DNA of 47,141 nucleotides from Ruminococcus sp. (GCA_031262495.1 JAISHV010000085.1:1-47141), one strand, 5' to 3'. Numbered from the stretch's first letter, positions 16,389 to 25,112 are shown. The notes: a model not told the origin generated them from the sequence alone. Numbers and translations are program-made.

Positions 16389-16612
16389 GATAACACAGAA
16401 GTCAGAGGTCAGATGTCAGATTATGTAGGGGACGTTGTCCACATCGTCCCGCAAACCGACGAATCTAAGGTTAACAGGGAAACCCATTATGCAAATAAAA
16501 CCAAAACCGAAGGTTTTGGTTTAGATTCAAGATAAATCAGAGCCGAGGTGAGTACAAAAGACAACTGAAACAGCCGCTCTGACCTCTGACCTCTGACATC
16601 TGACCTCTGTTC
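16389..16612. repeat. composite repeat with inverted 7-bp arms
   Basis: The left arm is CAGAAGTCAGAGGTCAGATG (16396-16420). The right arm (16576-16612) is the inverse, TCTGACCTCTGACCTCTGAC. Inside are a GTAGGGGACG hairpin (16425-16452) and the inverted repeat AAAACC..GGTTTT (16500-16522). The right arm abuts the 3' end of tRNA-Tyr. No gene lies between 16323 and 16612. Confidence 0.7.
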
Positions 16613-16693
16613 TGGAGGAGGGTGGATTCGAACCACCGAAGCCGAAGCAACAGATTTACAGTCTGCCCCCATTGGCCGCTCGGGAACTCCTCC
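16613..16693 (-). tRNA. tRNA-Tyr (GTA)
   Basis: On the minus strand GGAGGAG pairs with CTCCTCC, with discriminator A. The anticodon loop CTGTAAA gives GTA. The long variable arm and the T-arm GGTTCGAATCC complete a class II tRNA. CCA is partly encoded (CCAG follows), but a full CCA is not. Confidence 0.95.
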
Positions 16694-16791
16694 GTAAGTG
16701 CAGAATACGCAGAATCAAGGAATATTGGGAATATCAGATAACGCTCTCGAATATTCACTTTATGACTGTATAATTTTTTGACTGTCAACGT

Positions 16792-16807
16792 TGACAGGCA
16801 AAGAATT
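16792..16807. other. 16-bp perfect palindrome between tRNA genes
   Basis: CTGTCAACGTTGACAG contains TTGACA on both strands. It lies 99 bases upstream of tRNA-Tyr. It could be an operator or a -35 region, but no convincing -10 was found at the right distance. The rest of 16694-16877 shows nothing else. Confidence 0.4.
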
Positions 16808-16877
16808 TACTGCAATGAATGCCTATTGGAATTCACCGCGTGTCATTTTACCCTGAAAGTCTTACGACTCTGCCAAA

Positions 16878-16950
16878 AGCTGGTGAACGGACTCGAACCC
16901 CCGACCTGCTGATTACAAATCAGCTGCTCTACCAACTGAGCTACACCAGC
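16878..16950 (-). tRNA. tRNA-Thr (TGT)
   Basis: On the minus strand GCTGGTG pairs with CACCAGC. The D-arm is AGCTCAGTTGGTAGAGC, the anticodon stem GCTGA / TCAGC with loop TTTGTAA gives TGT, and the T-arm is GGGGGTTCGAGTCCG. A standard 73-base tRNA. Confidence 0.95.
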
Positions 16951-17031
16951 TTTTCTCAAAAGTAACTTAACTACATGAACCGCCGGAACTATTGCTCCGA
17001 CTGTTAGTATTACCTTTTCGACAGCTTTTAT

Positions 17032-17060
17032 ATTATATCATGGTTTTTTTATGTTGTCAA
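17032..17060 (-). promoter_or_regulatory. sigma-A type promoter of tRNA-Thr
   Basis: On the minus strand TTGACA (17055-17060) and TATAAT (17032-17037) with a 17-base spacer, about 80 bases upstream of tRNA-Thr. Confidence 0.8.
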
Positions 17061-17100
17061 TGATTGTTTTGAGAATTTACAATTTATTCACAAATATTTT

Positions 17101-17175
17101 GTAGGGGCGAACTTTGTTCGCCCGTTCCCTGACAAACTCATCTGTGTGCGGGCAGATGTGGACATCCGCCCCTAC
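17101..17175. repeat. paired GTAGGGGCG element (copy G)
   Basis: The left hairpin GGGGCGAACTTTGTTCGCCC and the right hairpin GCAGATGTGGACATCCGC end in CGCCCCTAC. The two hairpins have different stems, each self-complementary. The element lies just downstream of the ECF gene stop. Confidence 0.75.
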
Positions 17176-17185
17176 AATTGTACGT

Positions 17186-17728
17186 TTACGCCGTTTTCTT
17201 TTCAATAGCCTGTGTCGCTTTCAAAAGCGCGGGCAGAACTATCACCGCGACAGCTCCGCCGATTAGAGCCGTTATAAGCTGAGGAATACCCATTTGAGCA
17301 GTCATAACTACGGCTTGTTTTTCGTTAGCCCACATCGGAATGGCGAATCTAACCATTACAGCATAAAGAACGCCGAATTTTACGGCTGCGCCGATTATAG
17401 TACTGATTATGTTGTTGACGATTTTATTCGGGAGTTTGATTTTGCCGATTAAAAACCAAACCAAAACGAGTGAGATATTGCCGACAGCCACAAAAAGCGG
17501 CAGCGGCATAGGCATAGGCGCGATTTGCAGTAAAAATGCCATCAGCGGCGACACAAGCGCAACAGTTGTGCCTGACGCTATTCCGCCTGTCATTACCGAT
17601 AAAATGAGCATAAGGTTTACGCACGAGCCGGTGACGAATTGCCCGGCGGGTTTTGTTACTGCCTGAAGTGTAATTAACAGGGCGATGAAGACGGCCGTTT
17701 TGGCTATCCAGTAGATTTTCGATTTCAT
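17186..17728 (-). CDS. ECF-type transporter substrate-binding (S) component, substrate unknown
   Basis: The 180 residues have about five to six membrane helices and begin MKSKIYWIAKTAVFIALLITLQAVTKP, resembling S components of energy-coupling-factor vitamin/metal transporters. ITGG-like VMTGGIASGTTVALVSPLMAF follows. The start at 17728 is preferred over 17803 because AAAGG precedes it and the upstream 25 residues would be read from the terminator hairpin region. The energising EcfA/EcfT genes are not in the window, so it would share a general module. The ligand cannot be named. Confidence 0.65.
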   Translation of the reverse strand: MKSKIYWIAKTAVFIALLITLQAVTKPAGQFVTGSCVNLMLILSVMTGGIASGTTVALVSPLMAFLLQIAPMPMPLPLFVAVGNISLVLVWFLIGKIKLPNKIVNNIISTIIGAAVKFGVLYAVMVRFAIPMWANEKQAVVMTAQMGIPQLITALIGGAVAVIVLPALLKATQAIEKKTA

Positions 17729-17754
17729 AAAAATTACCTTTCTTTTATGTAGTA

Positions 17755-17793
17755 AAAAAATTAAGCGTTCCCTTTCTTGAAAAAAGGGAACGC
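17755..17793 (-). terminator. rho-independent terminator between fba and the ECF gene
   Basis: On the minus strand an 11-bp stem, GCGTTCCCTTT / AAAGGGAACGC, is followed by TTAATTTTTTT. It sits in the leader of the ECF gene, about 27 bases before its ATG, so it may terminate fba or attenuate the ECF gene. Confidence 0.8.
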
Positions 17794-17896
17794 AAACAGA
17801 CACTATTAATAATAGCTGTTGTGTTCCGGCTTTCGTTCAGAGTTTAGTCTAACCCGTCAGGCGAAAATATTCAATTTAAATGCAATTTTTAGCGGT

Positions 17897-18766
17897 TCAC
17901 GCTTTATTTACAGATCCGAAAAGCGTCAATTTCTCTTTAACAGTAGCCTTAATAGCCTCAAACCCGGGTGCAAGCAGTTTGCGCGGGTCGAATCCCTTGC
18001 CCTCTTTGTCTTTTCCGGCTTCAATATATTTGCGGGTTGCTTCTTGGAACGCCCACTGACATTCGGTGTTAACATTTATTTTCGCAACGCCCAGTGAAAT
18101 TGCCTTTTTGATTTGGTCTTCGGGAATACCTGTTCCGCCGTGGAGTACGAGCGGCATATCGCCGACTTTATCTTTTACAGCCGCTAAGGTTTCAAACGAA
18201 AGCCCGGGCCAGTTTTCGGGATATTTGCCGTGGATATTGCCTATACCTGCCGCAAGCATAGTTACGCCGAGGTCGGCTATGCGCTTACATTCATCGGGGT
18301 CGGCACATTCGCCGTTGCCGATTACGCCGTCTTCTTCGCCGCCTATCGAGCCTACTTCCGCTTCAAGCGATAAGCCTTTTTCGTTGCAAATTTTAACAAG
18401 TTCTGTTGTCTTTTCAACATTTTCATCAATAGGGTAATGCGAACCGTCAAACATTATACTCGAAAAACCCGCTTCGATGCATTTTTTTGCACCCTCATAT
18501 GTCCCGTGGTCAAGGTGTAATGCGACAGGCACTGTAATATTCAGTTCATCAAGCATTGCCGAAGTCATAGCCGTAACCGTCTTAAATCCGGTCATATATT
18601 TCCCCGCGCCTTCCGATACGCCTAAAATAATCGGGGAATTCAGTTCCTGTGCCGTCAAAACAGCCGCTTTTGTCCATTCAAGGTTATTTATGTTAATTTG
18701 CGCTACAGCATATTTCCCGTCACGTGCTTTCGTAAGCATTTCTTTAGCCGAAACAAGTCTGCTCAT
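17897..18766 (-). CDS. fba: class II fructose-bisphosphate aldolase
   Basis: Zinc enzyme of glycolysis and gluconeogenesis that cleaves fructose 1,6-bisphosphate. The 289 residues show ALHLDHGTYEGAKKCIEAGFSSIMFDGSHYP (zinc His and catalytic Asp region), EAEVGSIGGEEDG, and the C-terminal VLHGGTGIPEDQIKKAISLGVAKINVNTE with the GGTG phosphate loop and NVNTE. The length fits the short class IIb enzymes. It is followed by a strong terminator and preceded by A/T-rich DNA containing TATACT-like words. Confidence 0.96.
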   Translation of the reverse strand: MSRLVSAKEMLTKARDGKYAVAQININNLEWTKAAVLTAQELNSPIILGVSEGAGKYMTGFKTVTAMTSAMLDELNITVPVALHLDHGTYEGAKKCIEAGFSSIMFDGSHYPIDENVEKTTELVKICNEKGLSLEAEVGSIGGEEDGVIGNGECADPDECKRIADLGVTMLAAGIGNIHGKYPENWPGLSFETLAAVKDKVGDMPLVLHGGTGIPEDQIKKAISLGVAKINVNTECQWAFQEATRKYIEAGKDKEGKGFDPRKLLAPGFEAIKATVKEKLTLFGSVNKA

Positions 18767-18886
18767 AAATAAAATTACTTCACTTTCAAATTTATTAAAA
18801 TTATATTTTTAGTATAACCGTTTAATGTGAATTTTTATACTCATTTTTGTAAAAAGAATATAAATTTTATACAATCTAATACAGAT

Positions 18887-18945
18887 GTCAGATATCAGAA
18901 GTCAGAGGTCAGAATATGAATGTCACGTTTGAATGTTTGTCCGCG
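18887..18945. repeat. 7-bp array joined to GAATGTC units
   Basis: CAGATGTCAGATATCAGAAG (18887-18914) runs straight into GAATGTCACGTTTGAATG (18916-18945), linking two repeat families. It lies just beyond the stop of the P-type-ATPase-like gene. Confidence 0.6.
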
Positions 18946-18949
18946 ATTT

Positions 18950-20911
18950 TTATTCTGATTTTTGTACTGTTTTTTTCATAACAAATACCGACAACAGCGA
19001 CGTAATAAGCGACATCAGAATCGTTGCCGGGAGTATGTTGTCGGCAAAAGGCACAGGGATCGGCGTGAGCCATATGCCGAACATCAACAGCAGCACTGCC
19101 GTCACAGCCGCTAAGAGCAGTGCGCAAATCTTTACCGCCGCGCCAAAACCTACACCCGCTTCAATCGTATCAGCCAAGTCACTTAAATCATCAGCCTCAA
19201 ACCCCGAAAACCGCCTGTTTGCGTTTTCCGCAAAACGTCCGCAAAACTGTATTATATTCCGTGCCGGCAGCCCCTCTTCAAGTTCAGAAAGTTTCACAGC
19301 CGCGAAATTTTCAGCCGAATCCGAGGCGCAAATCACCGTACCGCCGATATTTGAGGCGGCGGCAGAAATCTCTTCGGGGCGGCTCACAGCTATAACACCG
19401 CTGCCGATAATGCCGTCTATGCCTATTTCTTTTCTTATAAATCTGTTGAATTCCGTGTTTTCGTATGAAATTATATTGATAGTGATGCCGCTCTCCGTCA
19501 GGAGTTTCGCCGCTCTTTTTACATCAGCCGATAATTTTTCCCAAAAGCAAATGAATCCTATGAAAATTCGATTTTCGGGGGGCAGCGTATTATCTTTAAT
19601 TTTCTCGGGTGTGAGCATAATAAGGCGCATACGCTTGCCCGCCGACGAATTCTTTGTGAGGATAAGCTGAATTTCTTTTTTATCCGCTTCGCTCATTTCC
19701 GTGATTTTACCGTCGGGGAGCATTTTTTTTGTACAACTCATAAATTCAGCGGCTTCACCGATAAATTCCGTAATAACATTTTCGCCGTCCGACACCGTCG
19801 CCGCCCTGAATCTTTTGCCCTCTGAAAAATGAATCGCCGAAAGGATTTTTCGGTATTTCGCTGTTTCATCATCTGTAACTTCGGGGCAAAATTCGCGCAT
19901 CAGTATATCATCTTTTGCCTCGCTGACTGCACCGAATTCGTTTTGGGTTGTATTTTCGATAATTTCACCGAGCAGTTCGCGCAAATCGGGTGTAAGTTCG
20001 TCTGAGAGATATTCCGCGCCGCCGGGGGTTATGTAACTTACCGTTTCTGTTTTTGAAATAAAAGACAAATCGGCAATCAAATTTTCGGCGTTGCCCAGTT
20101 CATAAACATCAGCAGACGGAGATAATACCTTGGGGATTTTCCCGGAAACAATAAAAACCGAGGTGAGATAATTTAACCCTTGTCCGAAAACCGCCGCACA
20201 TTGCAGTGTACAAATCCCGAGGGCGATATTGTCGGCTAAAATTTCAAATTCCTGCATAGCTATATTCGGATATCCGCCCATAATAAGCCGAATCACAACT
20301 ACAGCCGCCGTAAGTATTGCACAGCTGATATAAACAATATCAAGGATATTCAGTTTAGATTTGCGTTTTTGCGGTATTGCCGGGGTTTCGCCTGTAATTT
20401 CGATTTTCAGTGCTCCCGATAAAACGATAGTACCCGGGAGAATCTGAGCTGCCGCGCCGCCTTTTTTGGAGTTATATTTTGTTGTGCGGTTAAATCCCGC
20501 TCCACTTTTCGGGCGCGGCTCTAAGACATCAGCACTGCCGTCTAAAACAGTACCGCCTTGGGGGATATATCCGCCTTTTGAAACAAATATAAGGTCACCT
20601 GTATGAATGTCAGTTGAAACAAGTTTTTGAAGTGACGAGGCGGCATTTTTAAATCCGTAAAACGTTAAAACAGGCGGTTTGAAGTTCAAAATCCCGCCGT
20701 CTTTTGAACATAAAAACACCGAAGCCAAAATCGGAAACAGGATTGCCGCTATTAAACAGCACAGAGGCGCAATAAACGTCCCCGAATATTTGTTTATATT
20801 CGACCCTATCCCTGTGATATATACGCAAATATAAATTACAACCGCCAAAAGCAACAGCAGAGTCGATTTATTTTTATATTGGTTTTTTAAGATTTTAAAG
20901 AAATTTGACAT
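18950..20911 (-). CDS. P-type-ATPase-like membrane protein lacking catalytic motifs (pseudoenzyme)
   Basis: The 653 residues follow the order of a P-type cation ATPase. Membrane pairs lie at ~17-36 and 45-67. An actuator-like domain follows (~100-175, DIHTGDLIFVSKGGYIPQGGTVLDG), then a membrane pair at ~190-250, N/P-like domains and a final membrane pair at ~590-645. Every catalytic signature is altered. TGES is absent (DVLEPRPKSG). DKTGT reads SKTET at 286-290, so the phosphorylated Asp is Ser. DPPR is lost (FWEKLSADVK), TGD reads SYE near 483, and GDGxND is replaced by CASDSAENFAAVKL near 527-541. The nucleotide-domain word HFSEGKRFRAATV is retained. It cannot be a normal pump; a regulatory or structural role is inferred. 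No frameshift is visible and the frame is intact, so it looks maintained rather than decaying. Confidence 0.78.
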   Translation of the reverse strand: MSNFFKILKNQYKNKSTLLLLLAVVIYICVYITGIGSNINKYSGTFIAPLCCLIAAILFPILASVFLCSKDGGILNFKPPVLTFYGFKNAASSLQKLVSTDIHTGDLIFVSKGGYIPQGGTVLDGSADVLEPRPKSGAGFNRTTKYNSKKGGAAAQILPGTIVLSGALKIEITGETPAIPQKRKSKLNILDIVYISCAILTAAVVVIRLIMGGYPNIAMQEFEILADNIALGICTLQCAAVFGQGLNYLTSVFIVSGKIPKVLSPSADVYELGNAENLIADLSFISKTETVSYITPGGAEYLSDELTPDLRELLGEIIENTTQNEFGAVSEAKDDILMREFCPEVTDDETAKYRKILSAIHFSEGKRFRAATVSDGENVITEFIGEAAEFMSCTKKMLPDGKITEMSEADKKEIQLILTKNSSAGKRMRLIMLTPEKIKDNTLPPENRIFIGFICFWEKLSADVKRAAKLLTESGITINIISYENTEFNRFIRKEIGIDGIIGSGVIAVSRPEEISAAASNIGGTVICASDSAENFAAVKLSELEEGLPARNIIQFCGRFAENANRRFSGFEADDLSDLADTIEAGVGFGAAVKICALLLAAVTAVLLLMFGIWLTPIPVPFADNILPATILMSLITSLLSVFVMKKTVQKSE

Positions 20912-20937
20912 TTTTTATATTCCAAAAAATTGTTGCT

Positions 20938-21078
20938 GTAGGGGCGGGCGCCCTCGCCCGCCCGCACACCCAAAAAATTGTGCTTTTAACTAATAAACGA
21001 CGAATTATGAAAATCACAAATATATCCTAAAATAAAGCGTTTTAGAATGTGCGGGCGACCGAGGGCGGTCGCCCCTAC
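20938..21078. repeat. paired GTAGGGGCG element (copy H)
   Basis: It starts GTAGGGGCGGGCGCCCTCGC and ends GCGGTCGCCCCTAC. Both outer hairpins match those of copy C (6054-6194), with a diverged A/T-rich centre containing an AAAACGCTTTA-type hairpin. It fills the gap between the P-type-like gene start and the glgP stop. Confidence 0.8.
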
Positions 21079-21084
21079 GAAATT

Positions 21085-23439
21085 TTACAATTTCCAAAGT
21101 TCTTCCGCATACTGCCTAATAGTCCTATCCGAACTAAAGAACCCGCAATTACAGATATTCATCCAACATTTTTTCGCGAAGATTTCGCGGTTTTTATAGT
21201 CATATAGAGCACGCAGTTTCGTATCTGCATAACCCTCAAGGTCTGTTAAGAGGAAATAATTATCCGGCTTGTGCCATGAAGCACCGTTTATGAGGGAATT
21301 GAATAAATTCCCGAAAAGCCCGGTGTCGCCGTCGTTGAATGTGCCGTCTACTAAGGTATTCACAACGCGTTTTACGCGTTCGTTTGTGTAATATATCTTC
21401 TCTTTGGGCTTATAAGTCGGGCGAATTTTGGCAATTTCTTCTACCCTTGCGCCGAAGATATATTCATTCTCCCAGCCCGCTTTTTCCGTGATTTCTACAT
21501 TCGCGCCGTCCCATGTGCCCAGTGTAACTGCTCCGTTCGCCATCAGTTTCATGTTGCCCGTGCCCGATGCCTCAAGTCCTGCCGTCGAAATCTGTTCTGA
21601 AATATCCGCCGCCGGGATAATCTTTTCGGCATATGATACGTTATAATTCGTGAGGAAAATAACCTTGAGCTTATCTTTAGTATCGGGGTCGTTATTCATC
21701 AAATCGGCAACACAATTGATATATTTAATAATCCCTTTAGCCCTGTCATAGGCGGGAGCCGCTTTCGCGCCGAATATAAATGCCGTCGGCGTTAAATCGG
21801 GGAGTTTCTTCTCTTTAATCTGAAAATAAAAGTCCATTATCGAGAATGCATTCAAAAGCTGACGTTTATACTCATGAAGCCGTTTTACCTGAACATCAAA
21901 CACGAAACCGGGGTCAATAAACACGCCCTCTGTCTTTAAAATATAATCCGAAAGCTGTTTTTTCTTTGTGTTTTTAATTTCAATAAAACGCGCAATAGTG
22001 GATTTATCGTCAACAAATTTCTTCAAGTCAGTGAGACGGTCAAGGTCAGCCTGCCAACCGTCCCCGATTTTTTCTGTAATAAGACTGCCCAGTTCAGGGT
22101 TACATAACCCGAGCCAGCGGCGGGGTGTAATACCGTTTGTCTTATTCTGAAAACGTTCGGGGAAAATCTCACACCATTCTTTCAGGGCTTCATCTTTTAA
22201 AATTTGCGTATGGAGAGCCGCAACGCCGTTCACAAAACGCCCGCCGAAGATAGCCATCCGCGCCATATGAATACGCCCTCCGTCGATGATGAGTTTTTCA
22301 TTAATTTGTTTGTCGTTTTGCCCGATTGATTTTAAGAATGTAATTAACTTCCGGTTAATGAGTTTCACAATCTCATAGATAACGGGGATTACGGACTTAA
22401 AGAGCTTTTCATCCCATTTTTCCAAAGCTTCTGAAAGCACTGTGTGGTTTGTATAAGAACAGGTTTTTGAAGCAATCTCAAACGCCGCCTCAAAGGTCAA
22501 ACCCTCATTAAACATCAAAATGCGTATAATTTCGGGTATGGCAACAGTCGGGTGAGTATCATTAAGCTGTATAGCGAAACTTTCCGCGAAATGCGACATA
22601 TCAGAGCCGTAACGCTTTTTATATTTGCGGAATAAATCCTGAATTGAAGCGGACACAAAGAAATACTGCTGTTTAAGGCGCAGGCGCAAGCCTTTTTGAT
22701 AGTTATCATTCGGGTATAATACATTTGAAATAGCTTCCGATTCTATTATATCTTCCGAGGCTTTTTCGTATTCTTGTTTATCGAATTCGGTGAAATTAAA
22801 CCCCTCTGCCGATTCAGCTTGCCACAAGCGCAGAGTGCCTATTGAAGCCGCTTTATAACCGATTATCGGTGTATCATAGGGCACAGCCAAAACAGCGGAA
22901 TCCCCGAATGAGACAGTTACACTGTCGGCATCTTTGCGAACTGACCATGCATCGCCCTGACCAATCCACGCATCGGCTTTTTCGCCTTGAAAACCGTTAT
23001 GAATATATTGTTTAAATAAGCCATAGCGATAGCGAATACCATAACCCGTAAGCGGCACTTTCAAGGTTGCGGCACTATCCAAAAAGCAAGCCGCAAGCCG
23101 CCCCAAACCGCCGTTGCCGAGAGCCGCATCTTCAATCTCTTCAAATTCGGCGATATTTATACCCGCTTCATTTAATATATCGGTGACTTCACTCAAAAGC
23201 CCGCTACAGTAAAGGTTATTGTAAATAGCCCTGCCCATTAAAAATTCAGCCGACAGATAACACGCCTGACGGTGTTCATCGCGGCTTTGGGTATCATGCT
23301 GCCACTGATCGGCAATCTCGCCCATAACAGTTTTAGCCACAGCATCATGAAGCTGATGTACAGAGGCGTTTTTTATGTCTGTACAGTAGTTGCATTTTAA
23401 GTTTTCGGTGATTTTTTGTTTTAGGGTTAATTTTTCCAT
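21085..23439 (-). CDS. glgP: glycogen/alpha-glucan phosphorylase
   Basis: Releases glucose 1-phosphate from alpha-1,4-glucans with PLP. The 784 residues include AEFLMGRAIYNNL, EDAALGNGGLGRLAACFLDS, QLNDTHPTVAIPEIIRIL, NGITPRRWL, VQVKRLHEYKRQLLN and the PLP lysine region EASGTGNMKLMANGAVTLGT, all in family order. It is slightly shorter than the ~800-850 of many homologues, at both ends, which is common in Clostridia. It stands alone, without other glg genes next to it. Confidence 0.96.
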   Translation of the reverse strand: MEKLTLKQKITENLKCNYCTDIKNASVHQLHDAVAKTVMGEIADQWQHDTQSRDEHRQACYLSAEFLMGRAIYNNLYCSGLLSEVTDILNEAGINIAEFEEIEDAALGNGGLGRLAACFLDSAATLKVPLTGYGIRYRYGLFKQYIHNGFQGEKADAWIGQGDAWSVRKDADSVTVSFGDSAVLAVPYDTPIIGYKAASIGTLRLWQAESAEGFNFTEFDKQEYEKASEDIIESEAISNVLYPNDNYQKGLRLRLKQQYFFVSASIQDLFRKYKKRYGSDMSHFAESFAIQLNDTHPTVAIPEIIRILMFNEGLTFEAAFEIASKTCSYTNHTVLSEALEKWDEKLFKSVIPVIYEIVKLINRKLITFLKSIGQNDKQINEKLIIDGGRIHMARMAIFGGRFVNGVAALHTQILKDEALKEWCEIFPERFQNKTNGITPRRWLGLCNPELGSLITEKIGDGWQADLDRLTDLKKFVDDKSTIARFIEIKNTKKKQLSDYILKTEGVFIDPGFVFDVQVKRLHEYKRQLLNAFSIMDFYFQIKEKKLPDLTPTAFIFGAKAAPAYDRAKGIIKYINCVADLMNNDPDTKDKLKVIFLTNYNVSYAEKIIPAADISEQISTAGLEASGTGNMKLMANGAVTLGTWDGANVEITEKAGWENEYIFGARVEEIAKIRPTYKPKEKIYYTNERVKRVVNTLVDGTFNDGDTGLFGNLFNSLINGASWHKPDNYFLLTDLEGYADTKLRALYDYKNREIFAKKCWMNICNCGFFSSDRTIRQYAEELWKL

Positions 23440-23479
23440 AGTTATTCCTTAAGCATTAATCAAAATATAAATGTTCTTT

Positions 23480-23506
23480 GTAGGGGCGACCGCCCTCGGT
23501 CGCCCG
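23480..23506 (+). repeat. GTAGGGGCG hairpin (copy I)
   Basis: A perfect stem, GGGCGACCG / CGGTCGCCC, around CCCT, in the leader of glgP. Confidence 0.75.
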
Positions 23507-23536
23507 TTAACTAACGTGTGTATTATACTATTCTCC

Positions 23537-23692
23537 ATTTAAAAAACGCTTTGCGTTTTTTAAATGCTCGTCAGCTTTGCTGACGAGAGCCGCCCGTAGG
23601 GCGGCAGAGAAACCGTTCAATACTAATATCTGCGGCCTTAGCCGCACCGCCGCTTTGCGGCGGCAATAAAAACATTTTCAATGTTTTTATTG
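23537..23692. repeat. string of six perfect hairpins
   Basis: Six inverted repeats stand in line: 23537-23565 (13 bp, loop TTT), 23567-23587 (9 bp, TTT), 23589-23605 (7 bp, GTA), 23632-23645 (5 bp, CTTA), 23647-23663 (7 bp, TTT) and 23664-23692 (13 bp, TTC). The last arm contains the stop codon of the minus-strand deaminase gene. Nothing coding is seen in 23440-23686. Confidence 0.85.
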
Positions 23693-23704
23693 GATATTAG
23701 TATT
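23619..23704. repeat. 86-bp element with 12-bp perfect terminal inverted repeats
   Basis: AATACTAATATC (23619-23630) and GATATTAGTATT (23693-23704) are perfect inverted repeats related to the ends of the 179-bp element at 8385. Hairpins four to six of the string lie inside. It overlaps the last five codons and stop of the deaminase gene. Confidence 0.75.
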
Positions 23705-24982
23705 ATCATTCGCCATTCTTCTGATTATCCCATTAGCCTCTTTATATAATTTCTCCGTATCGAGTGTCATAAATTCGCCGTCTTTATATAAAATTTTCCC
23801 GTTAATCATTGTAAGGATTATATTCTGTTTTGAACCGCTGTAGACTATGTTTTTTACAATGGCGTTTTGCGGCTGCATATTCGGCTGATTGAGGTCGATT
23901 ACCGTCAGGTCGGCTAAATTACCTGCTTCAATTGTGTTAGCATTATTAAGCCCCATTGCGCCGCCGTCGAAAGCGGCTTTGAGGATAATTTCTGCGGGCA
24001 TTGCCGCCGCATCATTTTTCAAGAGTTTTTGTAAAACGCAAGCTAAATACATCTCACGGAAGAAGTCAAGCGCGTTGTTTGAAGAAGGTCCGTCTGTGCC
24101 TATTGAAAGATTTACGCCCATCTGTGACATATCGGAAAGCCTTGCTATGCCGCTTGCAAGTTTCGCGTTAGAAGCGGGGTTTGTGACAACATAACAGCCC
24201 CTGTCTTTCATCAAATTCAGGTCGTTATCCGTCATATGGACACAGTGAAATCCCGCGCCGCCGTATTTATAAATGCCTATTTCGCAAAAAATCTCCGTAG
24301 GGGTCTTCCCGTAACGTTCTATACAGCCCGCAACTTCCGCTGCCGTTTCTGAATTATGCACGCTTACAGGGGCTTTGTATTGTTCAGCAAGTGCCGCAAT
24401 TCCCTCCATAATGGGGCGTGAGGTTGTATATTCGGCATGAAAGCCGAGGGCGTAACTTACTAAACCGTGTTTATCAAAATTTTTATAGGTATTATAAAAT
24501 TTCTCAAGACGAGACAAAGCCGAATCAATATCCGCTTTAGAATCAGAACCGGAAACGCTTCCGCACATTATTGTGCGAAAACCTGTATCAATCGCCGCCT
24601 GTGAAACACTTTCGGGGTAAAAATACATATCAAAACAGGCTGAAATCCCGCTTGTGAGATATTCGGCATACGCTAATTTCGTCAACGTATACACATCTTC
24701 GGGAGTGAGTTTAGCTTCCATGGGGAAGATTTTCTCAAATAGCCACTGTTGAAGCGGCAAATCATCGGCGTACGAACGCAGAAACGTCATTGCCGAATGG
24801 GTGTGGGCATTTTTAAACGCGGGCATTATAAGATTGCCGTTTAAATTTACCGTGGTTTCAAAATTTAAATCGGTTTGTTTCGGGTCGCCGACATAGCTTA
24901 TTTTATTGCCGTCTGTGTGGACTTCGCCCGTTTTTATTGAAAAATCGGGCATTAGAATATTTGCATTATAAAAACGAATCAT
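23687..24982 (-). CDS. mtaD: amidohydrolase, S-adenosylhomocysteine/5'-methylthioadenosine deaminase type
   Basis: Metal-dependent deaminase of adenosine derivatives. The 431 residues have the N-terminal beta-sandwich, then NAHTHSAMTFLRSYADDLPLQQWL (metal His60 and His62), GFHCVHMTDNDL (metal and substrate His), and SIGTDGPSSNNALDFF with the metal Asp. This pattern fits MtaD/SAH deaminases rather than guanine deaminase. The last residues NTNIQ and the stop are encoded by the terminal inverted repeat of the 86-bp element, so the native C terminus has probably been replaced. AGGAGA precedes the ATG. Confidence 0.9.
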   Translation of the reverse strand: MIRFYNANILMPDFSIKTGEVHTDGNKISYVGDPKQTDLNFETTVNLNGNLIMPAFKNAHTHSAMTFLRSYADDLPLQQWLFEKIFPMEAKLTPEDVYTLTKLAYAEYLTSGISACFDMYFYPESVSQAAIDTGFRTIMCGSVSGSDSKADIDSALSRLEKFYNTYKNFDKHGLVSYALGFHAEYTTSRPIMEGIAALAEQYKAPVSVHNSETAAEVAGCIERYGKTPTEIFCEIGIYKYGGAGFHCVHMTDNDLNLMKDRGCYVVTNPASNAKLASGIARLSDMSQMGVNLSIGTDGPSSNNALDFFREMYLACVLQKLLKNDAAAMPAEIILKAAFDGGAMGLNNANTIEAGNLADLTVIDLNQPNMQPQNAIVKNIVYSGSKQNIILTMINGKILYKDGEFMTLDTEKLYKEANGIIRRMANDNTNIQ

Positions 24983-25016
24983 TACGGGAATTCTCCTGTG
25001 TAAATTATACCATTAT

Positions 25017-25045
25017 ATTATAACACAATTAAATCGGATTGTCAA
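25017..25045 (-). promoter_or_regulatory. sigma-A type promoter of mtaD
   Basis: On the minus strand TTGACA (25040-25045) and TATAAT (25017-25022), 17-base spacer, 35 bases upstream of the ATG. Confidence 0.85.
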
Positions 25046-25112
25046 TGCTATTACAAATTTCATCAGAAAATTTTGTTCTCTTTATTTTGTAATTTGTGTA
25101 ATATTTTCTGAA

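Noticed and set aside
16792-16830. tRNA-Tyr promoter from the TTGACA inside the palindrome
   Set aside because: No acceptable -10 hexamer at 16-18 bases was found.
17800-17896. Riboswitch in front of the ECF S component
   Set aside because: A terminator hairpin is present, but I could not match the upstream bases to FMN, THF, TPP or preQ1 consensus words; it is equally well the fba terminator.
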